The notes beneath the pieces are model-generated. The model saw nothing but the letters and a program-made list of their open reading frames with translations, ran no database searches and was not told where the DNA came from. Positions 1 to 7,534 of a stretch of DNA of 8,268 nt are shown here, in pieces. This DNA comes from an uncultured Alphaproteobacteria bacterium. Its GTDB lineage: Bacteria > Pseudomonadota > Alphaproteobacteria > Rickettsiales > UBA1997. Location: the NCBI GenBank assembly GCA_949298005.1, contig CASFUN010000068.1, forward strand, positions 1 to 8,268. Direction: 5' to 3'. Each line of letters opens with the position of its first letter. The first letter of the stretch is position 1. A program made the translations under genes and the position numbers.

Positions 1-2
1 AA

Positions 3-983
3 TTAACTGCTGATTTAATTGAAAGAACTATTGAACCTTGTAAAAAGGCATTAGCTGATGCTAATTTAAAATCCACTGATATAAATGAAGTTGTATTAGT
101 TGGTGGTATGACAAGAATGCCAAAAGTACAAGAAACTGTTAAAAATTTCTTTGGTAAAGAACCACATAAAGGTGTAAATCCTGATGAAGTTGTAGCTGTT
201 GGAGCTGCTATACAAGGTGGGGTTTTACAGGGTGATGTAAAAGATGTACTTCTTCTGGATGTAACTCCATTGTCTTTAGGTATAGAAACAATGGGTGGAG
301 TATTTACAAGATTAATAGATAGAAATACTACAATACCTACTAAAAAAAGTCAGGTTTTTTCAACTGCTGAAAACAACCAGCCGGCAGTAACAATTAAAGT
401 TTTCCAAGGTGAAAGAGATATAGCTGCCTATAATAAATTACTTGGTGAATTTACACTGGATGGTATCCCCCCTGCTCCAAGAGGTATGCCACAAATAGAA
501 GTAACTTTTGACATAGACGCAAATGGTGTTGTTAATGTATCCGCAGTTGATAAAGGTACAAATAAAGCACAAAACATAACTATAAAGTCATCCGGTGGTT
601 TAACGGAAGAAGAAATAGAAAAAATGATGAAAGATGCAGAAGCTAATGCAGCTAGTGATAAAGCTAAAAAAGATTTGGCTGATGCTAAAAATCAAGCTGA
701 TACATTAATTTATTCGATAGAGAAGTCTATGACTGATTATGGCGATAAATTATCTGATGATGAAAAAAAATCTATAAATGATGAAATAGAAGCTACTAAA
801 AAAGTGTTAGAAGGTGAAGATTTAGAAGCTATAAAAACAGCTACTGAAAAATTAACAAATGCTTCTATGAAACTTGGTGAAAAAATATATCAGAATCAGC
901 AAAATAATTCATCTGCTGATTCTACTGCTGGAACTACAAATGATGATGGTTCAATAAATGGTGAATTTGAAGAGAAAAGGTAA
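3..983 (+). CDS. dnaK: Chaperone DnaK (Hsp70), C-terminal half, 5' end outside the window
   Basis: DnaK is the cytoplasmic ATP-dependent Hsp70 that binds and releases unfolded polypeptides with DnaJ and GrpE. The frame is open from the left edge, so the true start lies upstream. About 326 residues are visible of a protein usually near 635. In order these are the end of the ATPase domain ('VVLVGGMTRMP', 'VNPDEVVAVGAA'), the interdomain linker 'DVLLLDVTPLSLGIE' (from about base 243), the beta-sandwich substrate-binding domain ('PTKKSQVFSTAENN', 'PAPRGMPQIEVTFDIDANG'), and the helical lid from 'GGLTEEEIEKMM' (about base 595). A low-complexity Asn/Ser/Thr tail ends in 'GEFEEKR', a shortened version of the usual 'EFEEV' ending. 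In 'ERDIAAYNKLLGEF' a Tyr stands where most DnaK have Asp ('AADNK'). No dnaJ follows; a terminator closes the unit. Identity is certain. Confidence 0.98.
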   Translation, partial: LTADLIERTIEPCKKALADANLKSTDINEVVLVGGMTRMPKVQETVKNFFGKEPHKGVNPDEVVAVGAAIQGGVLQGDVKDVLLLDVTPLSLGIETMGGVFTRLIDRNTTIPTKKSQVFSTAENNQPAVTIKVFQGERDIAAYNKLLGEFTLDGIPPAPRGMPQIEVTFDIDANGVVNVSAVDKGTNKAQNITIKSSGGLTEEEIEKMMKDAEANAASDKAKKDLADAKNQADTLIYSIEKSMTDYGDKLSDDEKKSINDEIEATKKVLEGEDLEAIKTATEKLTNASMKLGEKIYQNQQNNSSADSTAGTTNDDGSINGEFEEKR

Positions 984-1020
984 TCTAGTCAGTTAATTAG
1001 TTTTTATATAAAAAATATGG

Positions 1021-1050
1021 CCGATTTAATATATTTATTAAATCGGTTTT
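1021..1050 (+). terminator. Rho-independent terminator after dnaK
   Basis: A perfect 10-bp stem (CCGATTTAAT / ATTAAATCGG) with a 6-nt loop (ATATTT) is followed directly by TTTTAGTTT. It lies 38 bases after the dnaK stop codon and before the lepB promoter, so it should end dnaK transcription and insulate lepB. Confidence 0.88.
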
Positions 1051-1053
1051 AGT

Positions 1054-1081
1054 TTGAATTTTACTATATACATGATATAAT
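1054..1081 (+). promoter_or_regulatory. Predicted sigma70-type promoter of lepB (extended -10)
   Basis: TTGAAT (1054-1059) and TATAAT (1076-1081) are separated by 16 nt, and TGA directly precedes the TATAAT, giving the extended -10 form TGnTATAAT. A start of transcription near 1088 would leave a leader of about 22 nt before the GTG codon of lepB. The position just after the dnaK terminator supports a separate transcription unit. Confidence 0.65.
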
Positions 1082-1109
1082 TAACATTATTAATTAAACA
1101 AGATAAGTT

Positions 1110-1901
1110 GTGAACGAAGATAAGATACAAAATAATTCAATAGATGATCATAATATAAATGAAAACAATATTGATGTAAATTTAATAGATAAAAACGAAA
1201 ATTATGAAGAAAATATATTTATAAGTATTATATATGCACTAGTTTTGGCTGTCTTAATAAGAAGCTCACTTTTTGAACCATTTCATATTCCATCAGGCTC
1301 CATGAAACCTGGACTTTTAGAAGGTGACTATATTTTTGTTTCAAAATTTAAATATGGTTATTCTCGATACTCGTTTCCATTTGGAATTCCTATAATAAAA
1401 AATAGAATATTTGATTTTAAAAAACCGAAAAGAGGAGAAGTTGTAGTATTTAAATTACCATCAGATAATAAAACAAATTATATAAAACGCTTGATAGGAC
1501 TACCTGGAGATAAAATACTTGTAAAAAACAATATACTATATGTTAATGATGTTGAAATTCCCAGAGAATACATTGGAGAATATTATGATAGGAGAGAATT
1601 TTGGACTTCACTAGTTTTTAATGAACATCTAGAAGATAAAAATGTAAAAGTATTACAAAAAAAAGAATACGATCCTATGGGAGATGGATATTTTATAGTT
1701 CCAGAAGGCCATTATTTTTTTATGGGAGATAATAGAGACAATTCGTTAGATAGTAGATTTAAAGAAACTGGATTTGTACCATATGAAAATATAATTGGTG
1801 AAGCAAAATTGATATTTTTTTCTAAAGATGATTCACTTTTTAAATTTTGGAAATGGCATAAAATTTTAAGGTTCCAGAGATTTTTTAAAAGGATTGTTTA
1901 G
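1110..1901 (+). CDS. lepB: Type I signal peptidase LepB
   Basis: This membrane-bound Ser/Lys protease (family S26) cleaves signal peptides from exported preproteins on the outer face of the inner membrane. It is 263 aa, normal for alphaproteobacteria. One membrane segment lies at about residues 36-54, followed by a periplasmic catalytic domain. The family boxes are all present: 'IPSGSMKPG' with nucleophile Ser64, 'YIKRLIGLPGD' with general base Lys126, 'VPEGHYFFMGDNRDNSLDSR' at 197-216. The 'KYGYSRYS' stretch after box B is typical of alphaproteobacterial enzymes. The start is GTG at 1110. An in-frame TAA lies just upstream at 1104-1106 and the next in-frame Met is the one beside the active site, so no ATG start is possible. 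The Shine-Dalgarno signal is weak (AAGATAAG). Oddities are an Asn/Asp-rich tail over residues 1-35 and Gly68 where 'PTL' is commoner. The rnc-era neighbours often seen next to lepB are absent. Confidence 0.97.
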   Translation: MNEDKIQNNSIDDHNINENNIDVNLIDKNENYEENIFISIIYALVLAVLIRSSLFEPFHIPSGSMKPGLLEGDYIFVSKFKYGYSRYSFPFGIPIIKNRIFDFKKPKRGEVVVFKLPSDNKTNYIKRLIGLPGDKILVKNNILYVNDVEIPREYIGEYYDRREFWTSLVFNEHLEDKNVKVLQKKEYDPMGDGYFIVPEGHYFFMGDNRDNSLDSRFKETGFVPYENIIGEAKLIFFSKDDSLFKFWKWHKILRFQRFFKRIV

Positions 1902-1978
1902 ATATAATCATTCTATAAATTTTTCTTAGGTATTTTATTATTGATACTTACAACATAATTAATATAATAAACAAATAA

Positions 1979-2083
1979 AAAGCATATGGTACTTACACTA
2001 AAGAAGGTAGTGAAATAACACTAGAATTTAAAAATACCATTGATAATTTAGCTCAATCATTAAAAAGTATATTCTCTAAATAA
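1979..2083 (+). pseudogene. Possible short coding remnant, C-terminal scrap of an unknown gene
   Basis: An open stretch of 34 codons lies between stops and has no usable start codon in frame. It reads like protein rather than noise ('YGTYTKEGSEITLEF', 'NTIDNLAQSLKSIFSK', then TAA). It has mixed polar and hydrophobic composition and an amphipathic end. It lies between lepB and the decayed minus-strand gene. I do not recognise a family. It could be the last piece of a deleted gene or a chance open frame, so confidence is low. Confidence 0.25.
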
Positions 2084-3000
2084 TATACAACAATCATCTG
2101 ATGAATTTTCTAAAATTCCTTATAATTTAAAATGAGTAAAGATATCTGTTTTTTTAAAAGTTAAGTTACTTGCAATTTCTTGATTGTCAAGACTAAATCT
2201 TATATTATATAATAATGTAAATTATAATTTTTGTTCTTTAAATAACATTATTACAGATACTCCTATTATTTAGTTTTTCAAAATCAAAACTATTTACTAT
2301 ATACACAAAATCATTTATATTCTATATACAGAAATAACAATTATTTACTCCTTTAAAATTTTCATATTCATATTCAATAGAAATTTGTACATAGTAATTA
2401 TTTATATTCTGAATTTGTAATATCAAATGACAATTCTTCAAATCTGTTTTATTATTATCTCTGACGTAAATTAAACCTTTACAAATTCGTTACTTAAACT
2501 TAAAATCAACTACTTCGCCTGTGATTTCATTATAATTAAAATGAGTAGTTATTTTTTCATGAGTTTTAGAATGTTTGTTCCTAAAGTCTTTTGTGCTTAG
2601 TTCTACTAGTTGAAATAGAGCTTCTAAATTTATCTAAACCACATCTGTCCGAATTAATACTATACTGAGGACAAGTATCTGTCTCTTTGCGGATACTATG
2701 TGCAAAATATGCTACTAAAATAATATCGTCATGATCTATAATAATAAGACATTCGCCACTAGATATATCAATTAGCTTATTTCCTGTTCTAGAAATCCCT
2801 AGATTTTTATTATTTCTAAAGTATTTAAATATTTCATATTTATAACTTTTTATGACTTCTTCACATATTTTATCTCCTGGGTAGTCATCTAAAATTATCA
2901 ATTCAAAACCTTCAAAAGATTGATATAATATACTTTCTAGACATTCAACCAAATATTTTTTTGGTTTGTAAATAGGTAATAAAACTGAGGCTTTTGGTAT
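2084..3000 (-). pseudogene. Decayed family 2 glycosyltransferase gene, with start-codon loss, frame change and several stops
   Basis: Reading leftward from 3000, the protein begins 'PKASVLLPIYKPKKYLVECL', a classic GT2 (GT-A fold) N-terminus, and continues with 'LILDD'-like 'LIILDD', 'NKNLGISRTGNKLID' and 'IIIDHDDI', the nucleotide-sugar/metal-binding region. The codon where Met belongs (before 'PKASV', 2998-3000) is ATA. A shorter frame could start at TTG 2952 but would lack the first beta strand. The frame stops at TAG 2581-2583. A coding-like peptide resumes in another frame from about 2633 ('NLEALFQLVELSTKDF', 'FNYNEITGEVVDFKFK') and continues past in-frame stops at 2490 (TAA), 2322 (TAG) and 2238 (TAA), with sensible sequence between ('RICKGLIYVRDNNK', 'NINDFVYIVNSFDFEKLNN'). 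A third frame holds 'SLDNQEIASNLTFKKTD' (about 2120-2205). GT2 enzymes transfer sugars to surface glycans. The C-terminal part is unrecognised and might belong to a second gene. Confidence 0.72.
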
Positions 3001-3124
3001 TAAACAGTATAAGTAATTATATTATAAAGCTATAATTACAATATGATATATTTAAAATAATTCAAGTATTTCTAGACAATCAATTTATGTAGATTTATTA
3101 GAAAAACAATAATACAAATCTTAC
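3001..3124. other. Gene-free AT-rich spacer between the glycosyltransferase relic and the mgtA promoter
   Basis: No open frame, hairpin with a U-tract or repeat of note is visible. It would hold the former promoter of the broken minus-strand gene, but no Shine-Dalgarno sequence remains in front of its ATA codon. Confidence 0.4.
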
Positions 3125-3154
3125 TTGACTTATATCAATAAAACATGCTATAAT
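3125..3154 (+). promoter_or_regulatory. Strong predicted sigma70-type promoter of the Mg2+ ATPase gene
   Basis: TTGACT (3125-3130) and TATAAT (3149-3154) are separated by 18 nt. This is the closest match to consensus in the window. Transcription would begin near 3161 and give a leader of about 95 nt before the ATG at 3256. Confidence 0.75.
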
Positions 3155-3244
3155 TATTAAGCTAGTTTATTCTAACTAACACATTTATTATTTTATCAAC
3201 TATGTTATTTTTTATGACCTAAATAACTTATTACATATATTTTT

Positions 3245-3248
3245 GGAG
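3245..3248 (+). promoter_or_regulatory. Ribosome binding site of mgtA
   Basis: GGAG lies 7 nt before the ATG at 3256. It is one of the few clear Shine-Dalgarno sequences in this window and fixes the start of the ATPase. Confidence 0.8.
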
Positions 3249-3255
3249 TTAAATT

Positions 3256-5865
3256 ATGGAAAAAGAAACAAAAAGAAGAGGTAACTTTGAAGTTTCAAAC
3301 AAGGATTTAATTAATTTTTCTAGAATGGATTCAATAACTCTGTTGGAAGAATTAAAGACTGATTTAAGACATGGATTAACAACTGAATATGCAGAAGATT
3401 TACAAGATGAGTATGGTTTTAATGAAGTGTGTACAGGCAACGATCATGAATGGTATATAGTCTTATTAGAATCTCTTTTTAATCCTTTCAATATAGTACT
3501 TATGGTTTTGGCTATTATATCGTTTTTTACAGGCGATGCAATGGCTGGAATAACTATAGTTTTTCTAGTTATAATGAGTAGTTTAATAAAGTTTATTCAA
3601 GAAAGTAAATCAAACAAAGCTAGTGAAAAACTAAAATCTATGATAAGAACAACTGCTACCACTCTTAGAGATGGCAGAAGAAAAGAAATAGATATTTCAG
3701 AATTAGTTAAAGGAGATATAGTATTTTTATCTTCTGGTGATATAGTTCCAGCAGATTTAAGAATTCTAGAATCAAAAGATTTATTTATCAGTCAATCTTC
3801 TTTAACTGGCGAATCGGAGCCAATTGAAAAATTTTCTAAATTATCTAAGCAAACATTGGATAATATGCCAAAAACCCCAATAGATTTAGAAGATTTATGT
3901 TTTATGGGTACAAATATTGTCAGTGGAACTGCTACAGCTGTTGTTATATCAATAGGTGTTAATACTTATTTTGGTTCTATGTCGAAACTTATAACTAAGA
4001 AAAAGACTAAAACTAGTTTTGATAAAGGGTTATCAGATATAAGTGTTTTCTTGATAAAATTTGTGGTTATAATGGTAATACTAGTCTTCATAATAAATGG
4101 TTATACCAAACACGATTGGCTGAATGCATTTTTGTTTGCTATTTCTGTCGCTGTTGGTCTAACGCCGGAAATGTTGCCAGTTATAGTTTCGGCAAATCTA
4201 GCTAAAGGCGCCGTGTCAATGTCTAAAAAAAGAACTGTAGTAAAAAATATAAATTCAATTCAAAATTTTGGTGCTATGGATATATTATGTTGTGATAAAA
4301 CAGGTACATTAACAGAAAATATTGTTGTTCTTCAATATCATTTAGATATTCATGGTAATGAGGACTTAAGGGTATTGAGACATGCCTACTTAAATAGTAA
4401 TTTTCAAACTGGCCTAAAAAATCTTTTAGATTTGGCAATAATAGATAAAGCAGTAGAAAATAGTTTTTACAATTTAAACTTTGAATATCAGAAAATAGAT
4501 GAAATTCCTTTTGATTTTATGCGTCGTAGAATGTCAGTTGTACTTAAAGATAAGAAGGGAAAAATACAGATGATTACTAAGGGTGCCATAGAAGAAATGT
4601 TGGAAATTTGTAAGTATGCAGAGTATAAGGGAAGTATAATAGAAATTAATGAAGAAATTAAAAATGAGATACTAGATACGATTTTAAAATTAAATAATGA
4701 AGGTATGAGGGTTTTGGCGATAGCACAAAAAAATGAAATAGAAGATATTAATAATATAACCGTAAATACTGAAAAAGATATGGTTCTTATGGGATATTTA
4801 AGCTTTTTAGACCCGCCAAAACAGTCAGCAAAATCAGCTATAGAAGCTTTAAAAAATGTTAATGTGAAAGTAAAAGTTTTAACTGGAGATAGTGATATAA
4901 TTGCAACTCATGTTTGTAAAAAAGTTGGTTTAAAAAATAATAGAGTTTTACTTGGTAGTGAAATAGAAAATATGTCTGATGAAACTCTAAGAAAGGAAGT
5001 TGAAAGAACTAACATTTTTGCTAAATTGTCGCCACAACAAAAACTTAGAATAATTAAAAATCTAAAATTAGACGGTCATACTGTTGGTTTTATGGGTGAT
5101 GGTATAAATGATGCTCCGGCTATGAGAGAATCTGATGTAGCAATATCTGTTGATTCTGCGGTTGATATAGCTAAAGAATCAGCTGATATAGTATTACTTA
5201 AAAAAGATTTGAATGTATTAGTAGATGGTGTCATTGAAGGCAGGAAGATATTCTGTAATATAATAAAATACGTTAAAATGACTTTAAGTTCAAACTTTGG
5301 TAATATATTTTCTATACTTTTTGCTAGTTTATTTATACCATTTTTACCAATGTTACCTGTACAAATTTTGGTTTTAAATATACTTTATGATTTATCGCAA
5401 GTATCTATACCATGGGATAATGTTGATCAAGATTATCTTAAATGGCAAAAAAAATGGAATGTATCATCAATAAAAAAATTTGTACTATTAATTGGTCCTA
5501 TAAGTTCGATATGTGATATAATTTTGTTTATTATAATGTATAAATTATTGAATTGGAATCAGATGAAATTTAACAGTGGTTGGTTTATAGCTAGTATTGT
5601 TACACAAACTATGGTTATACATATGTTAAGGACTGAAAAGAAGCCTATAATTGAAAGTAATGTATCCTATAGTGTTTTTTCTACAACCACGTTATCAATG
5701 TTTCTATCAATTTTGATACCATACACTAAATTAGGTACAGCAATACATTTGACTGGACTACCTTTATTTTACTATGGTTGGCTTTCATTTGTAGTCTTGA
5801 TATACATTATTCTAGTACAAACAGTTAAGTCTTTCTATATTGGAAGGTACGATGATTGGTTGTAA
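3256..5865 (+). CDS. mgtA: Mg2+-transporting P-type ATPase (P3B, MgtA/MgtB type)
   Basis: An inner-membrane pump that imports Mg2+ at the cost of ATP. It is 869 aa, close to the usual 890-900. In order: cytoplasmic N-terminus, membrane pair (about 75-115), actuator domain with 'TGES' (184-187), membrane pair with 'LTPEML' (P304-E305-M306), phosphorylation site 'DKTGT' (D347), nucleotide-binding domain ('KGAIEEML'), 'LTGD' (543-545) and 'MGDGINDAPAM' (D615, D619), then six C-terminal membrane segments. 'IQNFGAMDILC', the phrase 'YDLSQVSIPWDNVDQDY' and 'GPISSICDI' are specific to the MgtA/MgtB group and separate it from Ca2+, K+ and heavy-metal pumps. All catalytic residues are present, so it looks functional. 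It has its own promoter and Shine-Dalgarno sequence. MgtA genes are commonly induced at low Mg2+; no known leader riboswitch is recognisable here. There is no mgtC neighbour. Confidence 0.96.
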   Translation: MEKETKRRGNFEVSNKDLINFSRMDSITLLEELKTDLRHGLTTEYAEDLQDEYGFNEVCTGNDHEWYIVLLESLFNPFNIVLMVLAIISFFTGDAMAGITIVFLVIMSSLIKFIQESKSNKASEKLKSMIRTTATTLRDGRRKEIDISELVKGDIVFLSSGDIVPADLRILESKDLFISQSSLTGESEPIEKFSKLSKQTLDNMPKTPIDLEDLCFMGTNIVSGTATAVVISIGVNTYFGSMSKLITKKKTKTSFDKGLSDISVFLIKFVVIMVILVFIINGYTKHDWLNAFLFAISVAVGLTPEMLPVIVSANLAKGAVSMSKKRTVVKNINSIQNFGAMDILCCDKTGTLTENIVVLQYHLDIHGNEDLRVLRHAYLNSNFQTGLKNLLDLAIIDKAVENSFYNLNFEYQKIDEIPFDFMRRRMSVVLKDKKGKIQMITKGAIEEMLEICKYAEYKGSIIEINEEIKNEILDTILKLNNEGMRVLAIAQKNEIEDINNITVNTEKDMVLMGYLSFLDPPKQSAKSAIEALKNVNVKVKVLTGDSDIIATHVCKKVGLKNNRVLLGSEIENMSDETLRKEVERTNIFAKLSPQQKLRIIKNLKLDGHTVGFMGDGINDAPAMRESDVAISVDSAVDIAKESADIVLLKKDLNVLVDGVIEGRKIFCNIIKYVKMTLSSNFGNIFSILFASLFIPFLPMLPVQILVLNILYDLSQVSIPWDNVDQDYLKWQKKWNVSSIKKFVLLIGPISSICDIILFIIMYKLLNWNQMKFNSGWFIASIVTQTMVIHMLRTEKKPIIESNVSYSVFSTTTLSMFLSILIPYTKLGTAIHLTGLPLFYYGWLSFVVLIYIILVQTVKSFYIGRYDDWL

Positions 5866-5895
5866 TAAATTTCTGATTAAATTTTAACATTTTGA

Positions 5896-5923
5896 TTGCT
5901 TTACTAAAAAAAATTCATATAAT
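5896..5923 (+). promoter_or_regulatory. Predicted promoter of the ABC permease gene
   Basis: TATAAT (5918-5923) is preceded at 16 nt by TTGCTT (5896-5901). TTGATT at 5892-5897 is an alternative -35 but at a poor 20-nt spacing. It lies in the 91-bp gap after mgtA, so the permease probably has its own transcript, with a leader near 27 nt. Confidence 0.5.
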
Positions 5924-5956
5924 GATAGTTATATTAAGATTTTAATACTAAAATAA

Positions 5957-7180
5957 ATGTTAATAATACCAATGTTTAGAGAGTCATGGATTTCAATAAA
6001 ATCCAATAAGCTCAGATCGTTTTTAACAATATTAGGTGTTCTAATAGGTGTTTGTGCTGTAGTTCTTATGGTAACAACTGGTCAAACAGTTAGAAATGAA
6101 ATAAATAAAGAATTAGAGTCATTTGGTGGAAATAAACTTATAATAGGACCAGGGAGATCAAATAGAAAGGGTGTTAACAGTAGTGGAGGTAAACAAACCC
6201 TTAGTTATGGTGATTATGAAGCTATTAAAAAAGTAAAAGATGTTAAAGGTGCAGCAGCAACTTTTACAGCAGGTGCAATGGCTATTTATGGATCATACAA
6301 TTGGCCAACTAAAGTTTTTGGAGTGACAACTGAATATTTCAGTCTTGAAAATTATGAATTAGAAAGTGGTATTTATTTTACTGATCAAGATGTAATTGAT
6401 GGTTTACCATATGCAATTATAGGACAAACAATAGTTGAGAATATGTTTAGTGAGGGTGAAGACCCTATAGGAACTACCATAAGAATTGGTAATACACCAT
6501 TTACTGTTATTGGGGTTTTGAAGGAAAAAGGTAGTGGTATGGGAGGTACTGACGGTGATGATATAATATTAGCACCTTTATTTACGGTAAAAAGAAGATT
6601 AAGTAAAAATAAAATACCAGATTCAGTTGCAATGATAACAGTTATGGCTGATAATGAAGAAGCATTACCTTATGTACAAAAAAGAATAGAAATTTTGCTG
6701 CAAGAAAGACATAGGCTTGCAACTTATGAAGAAAATGACTTTGAGATTATGAATCTAAAAGAAATAGCTGATAAAGTTAGTAATATAGGTGTGATATTAT
6801 CAATACTTTTAGCTTCAATAGCTTCTATATCATTAATAGTTGGTAGTATTGGTATAATGAATATGATGTTGGTTTCTGTTACGGAAAGAACAAGAGAGAT
6901 AGGTACAAGGAAAGCTATAGGAGCTAAGGATAATGATATTATGATACAATTTTTGTTTGAGTCTATATTAATATCTATGGTTGGTAGTTTTGTTGGTATG
7001 CTGTTTGGAATAATATTTTCACAAATAGGTGGTTATATTTTAAATAAGAATGTACCAATAAGCCTATTTACAATATTTATATCTATATTTATAGCTATAC
7101 TAGTTGGTATAGTTTCTGGCATAGTTCCAGCAAATAAAGCAACTAAATTAGATCCTATAGAAGCACTTAGATATCAATAA
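5957..7180 (+). CDS. ABC transporter permease, MacB/FtsX family
   Basis: An inner-membrane subunit of a type VII (MacB-like, mechanotransmission) ABC system, 407 aa, normal for stand-alone permeases of this family. It has an N-terminal 'NKLRSFLTILGVLIGV' with TM1 at about 21-41, then a periplasmic domain of about 230 residues ('GGNKLIIGPGR' onward). Three C-terminal membrane helices follow (about 276-302, 333-358, 369-392), with the FtsX signature 'VSVTERTREIGTRKAIGA' after TM2 and the usual ending 'DPIEALRYQ'. It lacks the ATPase domain that true MacB carries, and no ATP-binding or membrane-fusion partner is encoded here, so the substrate (lipoprotein, peptide, drug or none) cannot be inferred. 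ATG 5957 is the first start. ATG 5972 (Met6, 'MFRESW') would match many homologues as well, and neither has a clear Shine-Dalgarno sequence. Confidence 0.92.
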   Translation: MLIIPMFRESWISIKSNKLRSFLTILGVLIGVCAVVLMVTTGQTVRNEINKELESFGGNKLIIGPGRSNRKGVNSSGGKQTLSYGDYEAIKKVKDVKGAAATFTAGAMAIYGSYNWPTKVFGVTTEYFSLENYELESGIYFTDQDVIDGLPYAIIGQTIVENMFSEGEDPIGTTIRIGNTPFTVIGVLKEKGSGMGGTDGDDIILAPLFTVKRRLSKNKIPDSVAMITVMADNEEALPYVQKRIEILLQERHRLATYEENDFEIMNLKEIADKVSNIGVILSILLASIASISLIVGSIGIMNMMLVSVTERTREIGTRKAIGAKDNDIMIQFLFESILISMVGSFVGMLFGIIFSQIGGYILNKNVPISLFTIFISIFIAILVGIVSGIVPANKATKLDPIEALRYQ

Positions 7181-7196
7181 TTAATAAATTTAAATT

Positions 7197-7529
7197 TTAT
7201 AATTTAAAAAAATTTAATTGCTTTAAATTGATACAAGAGTTGATATTATCTATTAGTTTGTCATATTTATCAACTTCTATGTTATGGAATTTTTTGAATT
7301 CCTCTCTTTCTTTTGTAGTACCATATATAGCAATATTATATTGTTTATGTATTGGATACTTGTCATAAAATATTTTTTTAGTCTTTTCTGTTAATTCTTC
7401 TATTTTTTTAGATTTTATTTCTTCAAACTTATCAACACATATTGCAACACTTTTCTTATGGCTTTCTAATTCCAAACCTTTGATTTCTGTGCATTTACCG
7501 TTTGAGATTTTGTATATTTTATTTTTCAT
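7197..7529 (-). CDS. Small protein, phage tail-fibre-associated type (tentative)
   Basis: 110 aa, soluble, Lys/Glu-rich, no signal peptide or membrane segment. It starts at ATG 7529-7527 with AGG 10 nt before the ATG. That AGG is the last sense codon of the upstream gene, leaving 5 nt between the two genes, so they are almost certainly co-transcribed. The N-terminal half carries a helical 'KFEEIKSKKIEELTEKTKK'. It is followed by 'KYPIHKQYNIAIYG', matching the pattern I(x)nYPxxKQxNxA-G that I associate with small proteins and protein ends encoded beside phage tail fibres, and then a second helix 'DKYDKLIDNINS'. The role is inferred from this pattern and from its tail-fibre-like neighbour; a tail-fibre assembly factor is possible but not proven. 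It converges with the permease gene, with 16 nt between stop codons. Confidence 0.6.
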   Translation of the reverse strand: MKNKIYKISNGKCTEIKGLELESHKKSVAICVDKFEEIKSKKIEELTEKTKKIFYDKYPIHKQYNIAIYGTTKEREEFKKFHNIEVDKYDKLIDNINSCINLKQLNFFKL

Positions 7530-7534
7530 ACGTT

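Noticed and set aside
2322..2492. Codon reassignment or programmed readthrough to explain the in-frame stops in the glycosyltransferase relic.
   Set aside because: Both TAA and TAG occur as interruptions and both end normal genes in this window; loss of the initiator and a frame change also point to ordinary decay.
3202..3222. Six-codon ORF (MLFFMT) in the mgtA leader as a possible regulatory leader peptide like MgtL.
   Set aside because: No Shine-Dalgarno sequence, no proline or acidic run as in known mgtA leader peptides, and ORFs this short arise by chance in any AT-rich leader.
3249..3440. Minus-strand 63-codon open frame.
   Set aside because: It is antisense to the start of the Mg2+ ATPase gene, which has clear family motifs and a ribosome site; the minus-strand peptide shows no family features.
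7191..7206. Dyad TAAATT-TTAT-AATTTA between the convergent permease and minus-strand genes as a bidirectional terminator.
   Set aside because: The stem has only 6 A-T pairs and would be very unstable; such dyads are expected by chance in this composition, although the convergent position makes it tempting.
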